Assembly (NCBI RefSeq): GCF_009650435.1
Contig: NZ_VVIP01000059.1
Location: 62,001-126,000, forward strand
Direction: 5' to 3'
Length of the DNA: 64,000 bases
Origin: Foetidibacter luteolus
GTDB lineage: Bacteria; Bacteroidota; Bacteroidia; Chitinophagales; Chitinophagaceae
The notes below the pieces were generated by a model. It ran no database searches and was not told the origin of the DNA. It was given only the letters and a program-made list of their open reading frames with translations. A program made the translations under genes and the position numbers. Positions 50,423-58,931 of the stretch are shown in pieces. The stretch's first letter is position 1, and each line of letters opens with the position of its first letter.

Positions 50423-52570
50423 ATGGCGGACTTGAAATTACAACGCAATTTTGGTATTGCCGCACACATTGATGCCGGCAAAACCACTACTACCGAGCGT
50501 ATTCTGCGCTACACCGGTATGATTCACAGGATTGGTGAGGTTCACGAAGGTGCAGCAACAACAGACTGGATGGAGCAGGAAAAAGAAAGAGGTATCACTA
50601 TTACCTCCGCTGCCGTAAGCTGCCAGTGGAATTTCCCTACGCTGCAAGGCAAGCCATCCGCTGATACAAAAAAATACTATTTCAACATTATTGATACCCC
50701 GGGCCACGTTGACTTTACTGTAGAAGTAGAGCGTTCTATGCGTGTACTGGATGGTTTGATTGCCCTGTTCTCTGCCGTAGACGGTGTTGAACCGCAGTCT
50801 GAAACTGTATGGCGCCAGGCAAACCGTTACGGTGTTCCCCGTATTGGTTTTGTAAACAAAATGGACCGTGCAGGTGCAGATTTCTTAAACGTGGTTAAAC
50901 AGGTAAAAGAAATGCTGGGCGCTAAAGCTGTGCCTTTGCAGTTACCCATTGGCGCTGAAGATAATTTTAAAGGCGTAGTTGACCTGGTGCAGATGAAAGG
51001 CATTCAGTGGGATGACGCTACAGAAGGTATGACTTACACAGAAGTGCCTATTCCGGCAGATATGCAGGAAGAAGTGGACTACTGGAGGGCGCAATTAATT
51101 GAGGCTGTTGCTGAATACGACGACAAGCTGATGGAAAAATTCTTTGATGATCCTAATACGATTACCGAAGATGAAGTTCACGAAGCCATCCGTAAAGCTT
51201 GTATTGACCTGAGCATCGTTCCGATGATGTGCGGTTCGTCCTTTAAAAACAAGGGCGTTCAAACTGCGCTTGACGCGGTTTGCCGTTACCTGCCTTCTCC
51301 GCTTGACCTGCCTGATACCGTTGGTACAGACGAAAGCGGCAATGAAATTACCCGTAAAGCAAACGCTAAAGAACCTTTTGCGGCGCTGGCTTTCAAAATT
51401 ATGACTGACCCGTTTGTGGGCCGTCTCGCATTCTTCAGGTGTTACAGCGGCCGTTTGGAAGCTGGCAGCTATGTAAGAAACATGCGTAGCGGTAAAAACG
51501 AGCGTATCAGCCGTATCATGAAGATGTTTGCCAACAAGCAAAACCCGATTGACGCGATTGAAGCCGGTGATATTGCTGCAGCGGTTGGTTTTAAAGAAAT
51601 CAAAACCGGGGACACATTGTGTGATGAAGATCATCCGATTGTACTGGAAAACATGTTCATCCCTGAACCTGTTATCGCTATAGCTGTTGAGCCTAAAACA
51701 CAGGCTGACGTAGATAAAATGGGTATGGCCATCGCTAAACTGGTGGAAGAAGACCCCACATTGCGTGTAAATACAGATGAAGATACCGGCCAGACCATCC
51801 TTCGCGGTATGGGTGAGCTGCACCTGGAAATCATCATTGACCGTATGAAACGCGAGTTTAAGGTGGAAGTTAACCAGGGTGCTCCGCAGGTGGCTTACAA
51901 AGAGTCATTTGGCAAAACCATCACCCACCGCGAAATACTGAAGAAACAGTCTGGTGGCCGTGGTAAGTTTGCCGACATACAGTTTGATTTTGGCCCTGCT
52001 GATGAAGAGTGGATGAAAGAAAATGAAGGCAAGAGCTTCCAGTTTGTGAATGATTTATTTGGTGGCTCTATCCCCAAAGAATTTGTTCCGGCTATCATCA
52101 AAGGTTTTGAAACATCAATGACTACTGGTGTATTGGCTGGTTACCCCGTTAACAACATGAAAGTGCGTGTATTTGACGGTAGCTACCACGATGTGGATTC
52201 TGACTCCATGAGCTTTGAGCTTTGCGCTAAATCCGCCTTCCGCGAAGCTGGCCGTAAAGCAAAACCAACTTTGCTGGAGCCGATCATGAAAGTGGAAGTT
52301 ATTACGCCAGACCAGTACATGGGTGACGTAACAGGTGACCTTAACCGCCGCCGTGGTATGCTGGAAGGTATGGACAGCCGTGGTAACGCACAGGTTATTA
52401 AAGCCAAAGTTCCGCTGAGCGAAATGTTTGGTTACGTAACCCAGTTGCGTTCGCTGTCAAGCGGCCGTGCAACTTCTACTATGGAGTTCTCTCACTACAC
52501 ACCTGCTCCTAACAACATTGCTGAAGAAGTGATTGCCAAGAGCAAGGGTAAAGTGAAAGTGGAAGACTAG
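50423..52570 (+). CDS. fusA: Translation elongation factor G
   Basis: GTPase that moves tRNA and mRNA on the ribosome after peptide transfer. 715 residues with all five domains. G1 is AHIDAGKTT (14-22), G2 RGITITSA, G3 DTPGHVDF, G4 NKMDR. Domain IV has the loop PQVAYKESFGKTI and domain V ends with the conserved SSGRATSTMEFSHY. It is not in a str operon: no ribosomal protein genes or tuf lie nearby. Full length and conserved motifs argue for a functional main EF-G, but a second paralogue elsewhere is possible. Confidence 0.97.
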   Translation: MADLKLQRNFGIAAHIDAGKTTTTERILRYTGMIHRIGEVHEGAATTDWMEQEKERGITITSAAVSCQWNFPTLQGKPSADTKKYYFNIIDTPGHVDFTVEVERSMRVLDGLIALFSAVDGVEPQSETVWRQANRYGVPRIGFVNKMDRAGADFLNVVKQVKEMLGAKAVPLQLPIGAEDNFKGVVDLVQMKGIQWDDATEGMTYTEVPIPADMQEEVDYWRAQLIEAVAEYDDKLMEKFFDDPNTITEDEVHEAIRKACIDLSIVPMMCGSSFKNKGVQTALDAVCRYLPSPLDLPDTVGTDESGNEITRKANAKEPFAALAFKIMTDPFVGRLAFFRCYSGRLEAGSYVRNMRSGKNERISRIMKMFANKQNPIDAIEAGDIAAAVGFKEIKTGDTLCDEDHPIVLENMFIPEPVIAIAVEPKTQADVDKMGMAIAKLVEEDPTLRVNTDEDTGQTILRGMGELHLEIIIDRMKREFKVEVNQGAPQVAYKESFGKTITHREILKKQSGGRGKFADIQFDFGPADEEWMKENEGKSFQFVNDLFGGSIPKEFVPAIIKGFETSMTTGVLAGYPVNNMKVRVFDGSYHDVDSDSMSFELCAKSAFREAGRKAKPTLLEPIMKVEVITPDQYMGDVTGDLNRRRGMLEGMDSRGNAQVIKAKVPLSEMFGYVTQLRSLSSGRATSTMEFSHYTPAPNNIAEEVIAKSKGKVKVED

Positions 52571-52610
52571 ACCACTGATTACAGTGATTTGAATGATAGA
52601 ATGATTATAG

Positions 52611-52640
52611 CCCCGCACTTTGTGCGGGGTTTTTGTTTTT
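52611..52640 (+). terminator. Intrinsic terminator of fusA
   Basis: Stem CCCCGCAC / GTGCGGGG, loop TTT, followed by TTTTTGTTTTT. It lies about 40 bp after the stop codon, directly before repeat B6. Confidence 0.92.
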
Positions 52641-52729
52641 AGATACCGGCGGTTGGTTTTTTATGGCAGCATCGTTGCGTCGCAATCCGTTCATCGGTTG
52701 GTTATTTGGGCGGCTTTTCAGCCCGGATG
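52641..52729 (-). repeat. Dispersed repeat family B, copy B6
   Basis: Inverted: AGATACCGGCGGTTGGTTTT, TATGGCAGCATCGTTGCGTC, GCAATCCGTTCATCGG, GGGCGGCTTTTCAGCCCGGA. It abuts the fusA terminator and lies 15 bp from the next stop codon. Confidence 0.85.
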
Positions 52730-52744
52730 TTAGAAAGGATAAGA

Positions 52745-53656
52745 TTACAACCACCCATTCATTACCAGCCAGTTTTTCATTCTTTCTGTCCAGTCGTCGC
52801 TGGTGGTTTTGTTTTTAATGCCGAAGCCGTGGCCGCCCGCCTGGTAAATATGCAGTTCGGCGGGGGTATTGTATTTCAGCAAGGCTTCATAATAATAAAT
52901 GCTGTTCTGCGGTATCACCGCTTTATCATCGCTGGCATGAACAAGGAATGCGGGTGGTGTTTGTGCGGTTACCTGTAATTCATTGGAGTACTCCTTTATC
53001 TTGTCAGCAGAGGGGGAGGGGCCCAGCAGGTTATTGCGGCTTCCCATGTGGGTGGTGCTGTCCGTAAAACTGATAACAGGGTAAATGAGCAACGAAAAAT
53101 CGGGACGTACAGAAGTGTTCTTGGGGTTCTCAATCAAGGCTTTGCTAAAATGGGTGGAAGCTGTTGAGGCCAGGTGCCCGCCTGCGGAAAAACCCATGAT
53201 GCCGATTTTGTTGGGGTCAACTCCCCATTCGGCGGCATTTTCCCGTACCATTTGTATGGCCCTTTGTGCATCCTGCAGGGGGCCGATTTCTTTGTGCAGC
53301 ATCGTTACATCGCTGGGTAAGCGGTATTTTAAAACAAAGGCTGTAATGCCCCACTCATTAAAGCGTTTGGCAAAGTTTTCTCCTTCATGGTTCCAGGCTA
53401 AAATGCCATACCCGCCACCCGGGCAAATAATAACGGCTGTTTTGGTGGCGGCCGGGTTGGCAGCTTTGTATACAACCATTGCAGGTACTGATACCTTACT
53501 TATCCGGGAAATGCCATCGTTGCCAACATCTGTTTTTTCCTCGTTGGCGGAGGGCTTACTGTTTGGCACCGTGTTGTACAGGGGTACAACGGTTTGCGCC
53601 TTGAGTTGGTTATGCATGCAGAAAAATACAAGTGATAAGGCCAGCAACTTTTTCAT
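52745..53656 (-). CDS. Secreted alpha/beta-hydrolase (esterase/lipase, BD-FAE-like)
   Basis: 303 residues with signal peptide MKKLLALSLVFFCMHNQLKAQ. The nucleophile elbow GFSAGGH is near residue 154, the acid Asp is in HASDDKAV, and the His is in GGHGFG. AVIICPGGGYGILAWNHEG is the oxyanion-hole region of the acetylxylan-esterase/carboxylesterase branch (BD-FAE). It probably removes acetyl or feruloyl esters from plant polysaccharide. The substrate is inference; no other polysaccharide genes adjoin it. Confidence 0.9.
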   Translation of the reverse strand: MKKLLALSLVFFCMHNQLKAQTVVPLYNTVPNSKPSANEEKTDVGNDGISRISKVSVPAMVVYKAANPAATKTAVIICPGGGYGILAWNHEGENFAKRFNEWGITAFVLKYRLPSDVTMLHKEIGPLQDAQRAIQMVRENAAEWGVDPNKIGIMGFSAGGHLASTASTHFSKALIENPKNTSVRPDFSLLIYPVISFTDSTTHMGSRNNLLGPSPSADKIKEYSNELQVTAQTPPAFLVHASDDKAVIPQNSIYYYEALLKYNTPAELHIYQAGGHGFGIKNKTTSDDWTERMKNWLVMNGWL

Positions 53657-53712
53657 GTTGGAATTGATTATATGAACCTGAAATTTATAAAAAAGCTACA
53701 TTCAGGCGCAAT

Positions 53713-54260
53713 AATGTTTGGGAAGTTCTCTGCCAGAAAGCAGGTTTGTATGAGCGAAGAAAATTAACCATGTAAGTCATGTGAGAAAATGTAAGGGATT
53801 CGCTTTCTGAAAACTTGATAGATAAGTGCAAATTAACAATGTAAGCAAGGCAAAAAAGTATGGGCCCTTTGGGATTTCTGTTTACCAGGATTAAGAAGTG
53901 CATGGAATTACAGAAAGTACAAAGCGCAGAAATGTTTGGGAAGTTCTCCGCCAGACAAGCAGGTTTGTATGAGCGAAGGAAAATTAACCATGTAAGTCAT
54001 GTGAGAAAATGTAAGGCATGCGCTTTCTGAAAAGTTTGATGGGTAAGTGTAAATTAACCATGTAAGTCATGTGAGAAAATGTAAGGGATACGCTTTCCGC
54101 AAAGTTTGATGAGTAAGTGTAAATTAACCATGTAAGTCATGTGAGAAAATGTAAGGGATACGCTTTCTGAGAACTTGATAGGTAAGTGTAAATTAACAAT
54201 GTAAGCCAGGCAAGAAAATGTAGGTGATTTCGGATTTCTGTTTACCCGGGCTGAAAAGCT
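53713..54260. repeat. 70-bp tandem repeat tract in two blocks
   Basis: Units begin AAATTAACCATGTAAGTCAT at 53761, 53981, 54051 and 54121, with diverged end units (AAATTAACAATGTAAGC) at 53830 and 54190. The period is about 70 bp. A shared block head (AATGTTTGGGAAGTTCTC at 53713 and 53931) marks a duplication of 218 bp in which the second block has gained two units. The tract ends with GGATTTCTGTTTACC in both blocks and merges into repeat A6. Because 70 is not a multiple of 3, the repeats do not keep a reading frame; the short ORFs crossing it are not genes. Confidence 0.85.
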
Positions 54261-54335
54261 GCATAGAATTACAGAACGTACAAGAGTGCGACGCAAGTAA
54301 AGCCTCCTGCTTGTTCTTCTGCCGGGCCCATAAAA
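54243..54335 (+). repeat. Dispersed repeat family A, copy A6 (A/B hybrid)
   Basis: Begins like family B (ACCCGGGCTGAAAAGCTGC) and continues like family A (GTACAAGAGTGCGACGCAAG ... CTGCCGGGCCCATAAAA), linking the two families. Confidence 0.85.
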
Positions 54336-54341
54336 TCTCCG

Positions 54342-54719
54342 CTATTGCTCACTCATGCGGAAGAGTGTTTCTATATCGTACGCTACTTTCCAACTCCCGC
54401 TTTGTTTAAGCAGTAACAGTTTCATAGGATATGCCTTGCCGGTAATTTGAATCCTTACGATGCAGGAATCGTTGCGTGTGTTGAAAGAACTGATTTTGTA
54501 CGTGTCGTTTTCTTTAATGGGAAAAATATTTTGCGGTGAAGAAGCCAGCGCTTCAAGCATATTGCTGCTGGTGCCGGTAGCCAGCTTTTTTGCCTGCGCA
54601 TACTGCCTTTGCTGCATAAGGGTAAGAAAGGTTTGCGCCACACTCTCCGGTGGTTTGCCATTGCTGCATGAAGCGCATGCTATGATTGCCGCTGCCAGGT
54701 ATGTAAGGCGGAATTTCAA
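54342..54719 (-). CDS. Small lipoprotein, NTF2/DUF4878-like
   Basis: 125 residues from the preferred TTG at 54719 (KFRLTYLAAAIIACASC), which gives a lipobox ending IACASC; the frame is open ten codons further up, but that start lies within the phoH terminator. The remaining part (SVAQTFLTLMQQRQYAQAKKLA... and SGSWKVAYDIETLF) fits the small NTF2-like DUF4878 lipoproteins. Function unknown. There is no ATG start, so the start is uncertain. Confidence 0.6.
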   Translation of the reverse strand: MKFRLTYLAAAIIACASCSNGKPPESVAQTFLTLMQQRQYAQAKKLATGTSSNMLEALASSPQNIFPIKENDTYKISSFNTRNDSCIVRIQITGKAYPMKLLLLKQSGSWKVAYDIETLFRMSEQ

Positions 54720-54744
54720 ACGCTGTTTTTTAATAGTGCTTAAC

Positions 54745-54774
54745 AACAAAGGGTGGCCATTGCCACCCTTTGTT
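54745..54774 (-). terminator. Terminator of phoH
   Basis: A perfect 13-bp stem AACAAAGGGTGGC / GCCACCCTTTGTT with a 4-nt loop, 19 bp after the phoH stop. The T-run on the minus strand is only AAGCACTATT, so strength is uncertain. Confidence 0.7.
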
Positions 54775-54792
54775 GCTTGTGAAAATAAGTTT

Positions 54793-55773
54793 TTAATGGT
54801 GGTGCCTGTGCTCTTCTTCTTTTTCCTTTTCCCTGTCGTAAGCCTTGATGATGGCTTTTACCAGGCGGTGGCGCACCACATCTTCTTCATCCAGTTCCAC
54901 ATGCGCAATGCCATCAATGTTCCGCAAAATACGTGTGGCTTTTTCAAGGCCGCTGCGTTGGTTTTTAGGAAGGTCAACCTGTGTGGGGTCGCCGGTAATG
55001 ATGGCCTTTGCATTGGCGCCAATACGCGTAAGGAACATCTTAATCTGCAGGTCGTTGGTGTTCTGTGCCTCATCCAGTATAATGAAGGCATTGTCCAGCG
55101 TACGGCCACGCATGTAAGCCAGTGGCGCAATTTCAATGGTGCGGGTACTCATATAATAGCCCAGTTTATCGGCGGGTATCATATCGTCCAGCGCATCATA
55201 TAAAGGCCGCAGGTAAGGATCAATTTTTTCCTTTAAATCGCCGGGTAAAAAGCCAAGGCTTTCACCAGCTTCCACAGCCGGGCGGGTAAGAATAATTTTC
55301 TTTACCAGTTTGTTTTTAAGCGCCCTTACAGCCAGCGCAACAGCGGTGTAAGTTTTACCCGTACCGGCAGGGCCAATGGCAAAGAGAATGTCATTACGGT
55401 CTGCTGCCTGCACCATACGTTTCTGGTTGGCTGTTCTGGCACGCACCGTTTTGCCATTGGGGCCAAACACCAGAATGTCATTCGGGTTGCGGTCAACAAA
55501 ATGGTCAATGGTTTCAGCATCGTCGCCACCCAGAATCTGCTCAAAATAGTTATCGCTCATGTCGCCATTGCGCTCCATGTACTGGATAATCAAATCAATT
55601 TTTTCTCTTGCCGAATCTATCTGTTCAGGGGCGCCGCTTAGTTTTATTTGCGTACCACGGGATAATATTTTCAGCAGGGGAAATTTTTTCTTAAGCAGGT
55701 CAAGCTTCTTGTTGTTTACACCAAAGAACTCAATGGGATTCACGGTGTCCAGGTTAATAATTGTTTCTGTCAA
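54793..55773 (-). CDS. phoH: PhoH-family ATPase (YbeZ-like)
   Basis: 326 residues. N-terminal KH-like part (about 20-75), then the ATPase domain: Walker A GPAGTGKT (134-141), Walker B FIILDEAQN (about 229-237), and the conserved SGDPTQVDLP-like ITGDPTQVDLPKNQRSGL. The His/Glu-rich tail (EKEKEEEHRHHH) is unusual but harmless-looking. Linked in other bacteria to RNA metabolism and ribosome maturation together with YbeY, which is not next to it here. A -7 element TAAATTTG lies upstream at 55830-55837. Confidence 0.93.
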   Translation of the reverse strand: MTETIINLDTVNPIEFFGVNNKKLDLLKKKFPLLKILSRGTQIKLSGAPEQIDSAREKIDLIIQYMERNGDMSDNYFEQILGGDDAETIDHFVDRNPNDILVFGPNGKTVRARTANQKRMVQAADRNDILFAIGPAGTGKTYTAVALAVRALKNKLVKKIILTRPAVEAGESLGFLPGDLKEKIDPYLRPLYDALDDMIPADKLGYYMSTRTIEIAPLAYMRGRTLDNAFIILDEAQNTNDLQIKMFLTRIGANAKAIITGDPTQVDLPKNQRSGLEKATRILRNIDGIAHVELDEEDVVRHRLVKAIIKAYDREKEKEEEHRHHH

Positions 55774-55829
55774 GTCGTTTCTTTTTAGGTGAGTAATGTG
55801 TACTTGCTCGGGTAACTAACCGTTCTATC

Positions 55830-55837
55830 CAAATTTA
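55830..55837 (-). promoter_or_regulatory. -7 promoter element of phoH
   Basis: On the minus strand TAAATTTG matches TAnnTTTG exactly, about 57 bp before the phoH ATG. Confidence 0.55.
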
Positions 55838-55939
55838 ATTTATTGATTGTCACTTATGGTGATAATGATATACACATGCTGTGGATAGAAAAGGCTACTA
55901 AAGTTCGCCAATAAAAACTAAAACTGGTGTGAAGATTAT

Positions 55940-56080
55940 GGGGTGCCCCCAAGCTATCGCAAGGGGTCGGGCTTTCCGCTATTACTCCGGCACATAAGCC
56001 TGGCTGCGATGACCCTCACCGGGGTAACCGCTTCAATCCCTCACCCGGCGGTGTAACAGCCGGCTTATTTTGCAGGCAGG
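55940..56080 (+). repeat. Dispersed repeat family C, copy C6
   Basis: GGGGTGCCCCCAAGCTATCG, GGGCTTTCCGCTATTACTCC, CTCACCGGGGTAACCGC, TTCAATCCCTCACCCGGCGG, ending TTTTGCAGGCAGG. It lies between the divergent phoH and VOC genes; an ORF reading from here into the VOC gene is a false extension. Confidence 0.85.
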
Positions 56081-56232
56081 CTTAAAATTTGGCCTCAATG
56101 ATAAAGGTGCAGCATTTAAATGTCGCTTTTGGCCCGCCTAACCGGCATTATCTCCCCTTGCAAAATGCATTGGTGCTACCTAACTTGCATGCAACAGTAA
56201 AAACAATTATTCACTCATTCAACAATTGTAAC

Positions 56233-56658
56233 ATGACAGAACAGATCTTCCCTTGTTTATGGTTTGATGGCAACGCCAAAGAAGCGGCCGAATTTTATTG
56301 CGGCGTATTCGAGAACTCAAAAATCGTTACCGACCAGGGCATGGTGGTAATATTTGAGGTGAACGGCAAAAAATTCATGGGGCTTAACGGCGGGCCAAAA
56401 TTTAAGTTCAATGAAGCGGTATCGTTTGTAATTACCTGCGATACACAAAAAGAGATAGACTTTTATTGGGAAAAACTTACTGCTGACGGTGGTGAAGAAA
56501 GCATGTGTGGCTGGCTGAAAGACCGGTATGGTGTTTCCTGGCAGGTGGTGCCCTCCATCATTGGCCAGCTTATGTCAGACCCTCAGAAAGCGCAACGCGT
56601 AATGCCTGTATTGATGCAGATGAGAAAGCTGGATATTGAGAAGCTGCAATCAGCCTGA
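56233..56658 (+). CDS. VOC-superfamily protein (PhnB/3-dmu-9 type)
   Basis: 141 residues from ATG 56233 (MTEQIFPCLWFDGNAKEAAEFY). Vicinal-oxygen-chelate fold with FPCLWFDGNAKEAAEFYCGV, KFMGLNGGPKFKFNEAVSF and YWEKLTADGGEESMCGWLKDRYGVSWQVVP cut into the usual strand order; it matches the PhnB-like branch formerly called 3-demethylubiquinone methyltransferase. The true reaction is unknown. The 48 codons upstream in frame come from intergenic DNA after repeat C6 and are excluded. Confidence 0.88.
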   Translation: MTEQIFPCLWFDGNAKEAAEFYCGVFENSKIVTDQGMVVIFEVNGKKFMGLNGGPKFKFNEAVSFVITCDTQKEIDFYWEKLTADGGEESMCGWLKDRYGVSWQVVPSIIGQLMSDPQKAQRVMPVLMQMRKLDIEKLQSA

Positions 56659-56700
56659 GTATGGGGGGTTACTGCATACCAAAGATTTTTTACGGCAATG

Positions 56701-57729
56701 TCACTCCGTTCTCGCATTATCAATAAACTCGTACCTTATATTAGCCGGGCTGGATACAAGGTTGTAAAACTCATCCAGGTATTTCGTCATGCTGCGTTTC
56801 TGGATATCCGCTAATAATGCAAAGTTTTGTATAAGCCCGTAAATGTTGTTTTTCTGTTCATTTAATAAGGTGATAACCGGCAGCAGTTCTTCCATGGTTC
56901 TGCCAAAGCCCCGGTAAGCCCTTTCCTGAACAGATGTTGTGCCCAGGTCTTTAGAGGGGGTGGCGTAGTAGGCATTTACAATACCGGCAAAATCAAAGTC
57001 GTAGGGGATGATGTAAGGTTTTTCAACCGGGGGCTTTTTGTTGGTAATGAATTTTACGTTGTGGTTTACCGGTACTGCCCAGTCTGTATTGCCAATCATG
57101 TACTGGAAAATGGTAACCAAAGTAGTGTGTTGCCGGTTGGTGTTTTCCGTATGCAGTTTCAGGTTATTTACCTCTTTGCATTTGTTGCGGTCTGCCAGCG
57201 CATCAATATCCTCAATAAAGAAAGTGTATTTTGTAATGTCTTTCCTTGCCTTTTCGCTGTCTGTAAAAGTTATCCTGGCAAGCCTAACTTTAAAACTCTT
57301 ATCTGTTAGCAGGTTATACATTTTATACACCAGGTATTCTTTTAACAGCAACTGTTCATCTTCTTTGCCATTGCCGCATGGGCAAACAAGTTTAAGGTCT
57401 TTCAGTTTTTTAAGCCTTGAGCTGTCTGAACTTTTAAAATGCAGCTTAAGGGAAGGGAGGTAACAATTCTTTCTCCGGAAAACGCCCCTTGCATTCAGGG
57501 AAATTTTTTCTGTGATCACCGAACTGTCAGGAAAAGAAATACTGATAGTTGCCGGCTGCACAATACCTTTTGCTTTTTCAAACAGCATTTTTTTAAGGTT
57601 GGTGGAGATGGTTATCTGCAGTGGTGTTTCGTCCTTAAATACCCGCAGGCTGTCTTTAGCAAAATGCGCCCTTGCTGATGCATTGTTCAGCAGCAGAAGA
57701 AGGCATATGCAGTAAAGTATAGCTTTCAT
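56701..57729 (-). CDS. CotH-kinase-like secreted protein
   Basis: 342 residues with a signal peptide (MKAILYCICLLLLLNNASA). The pattern resembles CotH-type atypical protein kinases: NARGVFRRKNCYLPSLKLHF near residue 80, a long helical segment, YMIGNTDWAVPVNHNVKFI (about 205-222, in place of the CotH NxDRHxxN region) and YIIPYDFDFAGIVN (about 237-250, like the DxD metal site). If active, it would phosphorylate exported proteins. The active-site assignment is approximate. Confidence 0.65.
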   Translation of the reverse strand: MKAILYCICLLLLLNNASARAHFAKDSLRVFKDETPLQITISTNLKKMLFEKAKGIVQPATISISFPDSSVITEKISLNARGVFRRKNCYLPSLKLHFKSSDSSRLKKLKDLKLVCPCGNGKEDEQLLLKEYLVYKMYNLLTDKSFKVRLARITFTDSEKARKDITKYTFFIEDIDALADRNKCKEVNNLKLHTENTNRQHTTLVTIFQYMIGNTDWAVPVNHNVKFITNKKPPVEKPYIIPYDFDFAGIVNAYYATPSKDLGTTSVQERAYRGFGRTMEELLPVITLLNEQKNNIYGLIQNFALLADIQKRSMTKYLDEFYNLVSSPANIRYEFIDNARTE

Positions 57730-57860
57730 CCAGTGGGGTATTGCTTGTAAAAGATAGTAAAAACAACGGCAAAAAACAATAGGCTTGTTTTCTTATGTTG
57801 TATCAGCCGTTTTGCCATAAATCCTTAGCTGTTTATTTTTGAAAAGTGTAAACAGTAAGC

Positions 57861-58361
57861 ATGATAGTTTTTGAAACCAGTGATTACAGCATAAGGCAAT
57901 ACACTTTGGCAGACAGCGGGGTTTTCTTTCTTATCAACGGCGATGCGGATGTAATGCGTTATATAAGGCCGCCTAAAACAAGGGCAGAGTGTAATGCTTT
58001 TCTCGCAGAGAATATACGCAGGTATGAGGAATTTCCTGGTACTGGAAGGTGGGCGGTAGAAGAAAAAAACAGTGGCTTTGTTATTGGCACATTTTCCCTG
58101 CTTCCCTTAGAAGAAGACCCGGCTAAATTCCATATCGGCTATGCTCTTTTGCCACAATATTGGGGAAAAGGCATAGCCAGTTTGCTTCTAAAAGCTGGTA
58201 TTGAATGGTTCTTTTCCGCGCATACCGGAGAAACATTGTACGCAATTACGGTTAAGGCAAATCTTGCTTCGGAAAAAGTGCTGGTGAAATGCGGTTTTCA
58301 GTTGGCCGGAGGGCATGGGGATAATGAGAACCTGTGGACTTATCATGAATTGATTAAATGA
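57861..58361 (+). CDS. GNAT-family N-acetyltransferase (RimJ/RimL-like)
   Basis: 166 residues. The acetyl-CoA pyrophosphate loop is Q-x-x-G-x-G/A in LLPQYWGKGIASLLLKAGIEWFF (about 113-135); the N-terminal YSIRQYTLADSGVFFLINGD and C-terminal NLASEKVLVKCGFQL fit the ribosomal-protein/aminoacyl acetyltransferase branch. Substrate unknown. Divergent from the CotH-like gene with a 131-bp gap. Confidence 0.9.
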   Translation: MIVFETSDYSIRQYTLADSGVFFLINGDADVMRYIRPPKTRAECNAFLAENIRRYEEFPGTGRWAVEEKNSGFVIGTFSLLPLEEDPAKFHIGYALLPQYWGKGIASLLLKAGIEWFFSAHTGETLYAITVKANLASEKVLVKCGFQLAGGHGDNENLWTYHELIK

Positions 58362-58370
58362 AGCCTTCCG

Positions 58371-58913
58371 CTATTGCCATATTTGTGAAAGGTCTACGGT
58401 AATGCTACAGTCATTATCTAATTCAAAACTGTAGGGTTCATTGTCTTCTTTTCTGAGTTTGTAAAAGCTTCCTGACAAGTCATAAACTTCTATTTTTTCT
58501 TTATCAGTGTCAACAATAAGATAATGTTTTACTTTCTCCTGCTCATAAATATAAAACTTGGTGTTCCTGTCTTTTAAAGCAGTTGACGGCGACAATATTT
58601 CTACAACAAGTGCAGGAGGAAAATCCAGGTATGGTTTTTTTATGTTTCCGCAAACAATCAGTATGTCCGGTTGTAAAATCGTGTCTTCTGATATTTTATA
58701 GTCAATTGGGTCATAAGCATGGCAATGTTTGCAGCCGGTTTTTCGTAAAGCAACAGTCAATTCAGTCCTTAATTCCGCTGCAATTCTCTGGTGCCGGGGC
58801 AAAGGGGCAGGGCTCATGGCAAACGGAAGTCCATCAATCAACTCCCATTTACCTTCCCACAATTTCCATTCATTGTATGTATAGTGTGGTATTATTTTGA
58901 ATGCATTGCTCAT
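58371..58913 (-). CDS. Uma2-family (DUF820) PD-(D/E)XK nuclease-fold protein
   Basis: 180 residues. Uma2 pattern: YTYNEWKLWEGKWELIDGLPFAMSPAP near the N-terminus, then QPDILIVC (Asp) and ALVVEILSPST (E-x-L/K equivalent) forming the PD-(D/E)XK site. These proteins are widespread, sometimes linked to mobile or toxin-like genes, but most have no known target. It starts 18 bp after the purB stop on the same strand and may be co-transcribed. Confidence 0.88.
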   Translation of the reverse strand: MSNAFKIIPHYTYNEWKLWEGKWELIDGLPFAMSPAPLPRHQRIAAELRTELTVALRKTGCKHCHAYDPIDYKISEDTILQPDILIVCGNIKKPYLDFPPALVVEILSPSTALKDRNTKFYIYEQEKVKHYLIVDTDKEKIEVYDLSGSFYKLRKEDNEPYSFELDNDCSITVDLSQIWQ

Positions 58914-58931
58914 ACACTAAAATTACAAAAT

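Noticed and set aside
53713..54260. CRISPR array
   Set aside because: Units are contiguous at 70 bp with near-identical sequence throughout; there are no unique spacers and no cas genes in the window.
54054..54296. ORF of 80 codons on the minus strand across the tandem repeat
   Set aside because: It reads through repeat units whose 70-bp period shifts frame, and starts in repeat A6. The same holds for 53685-53903.
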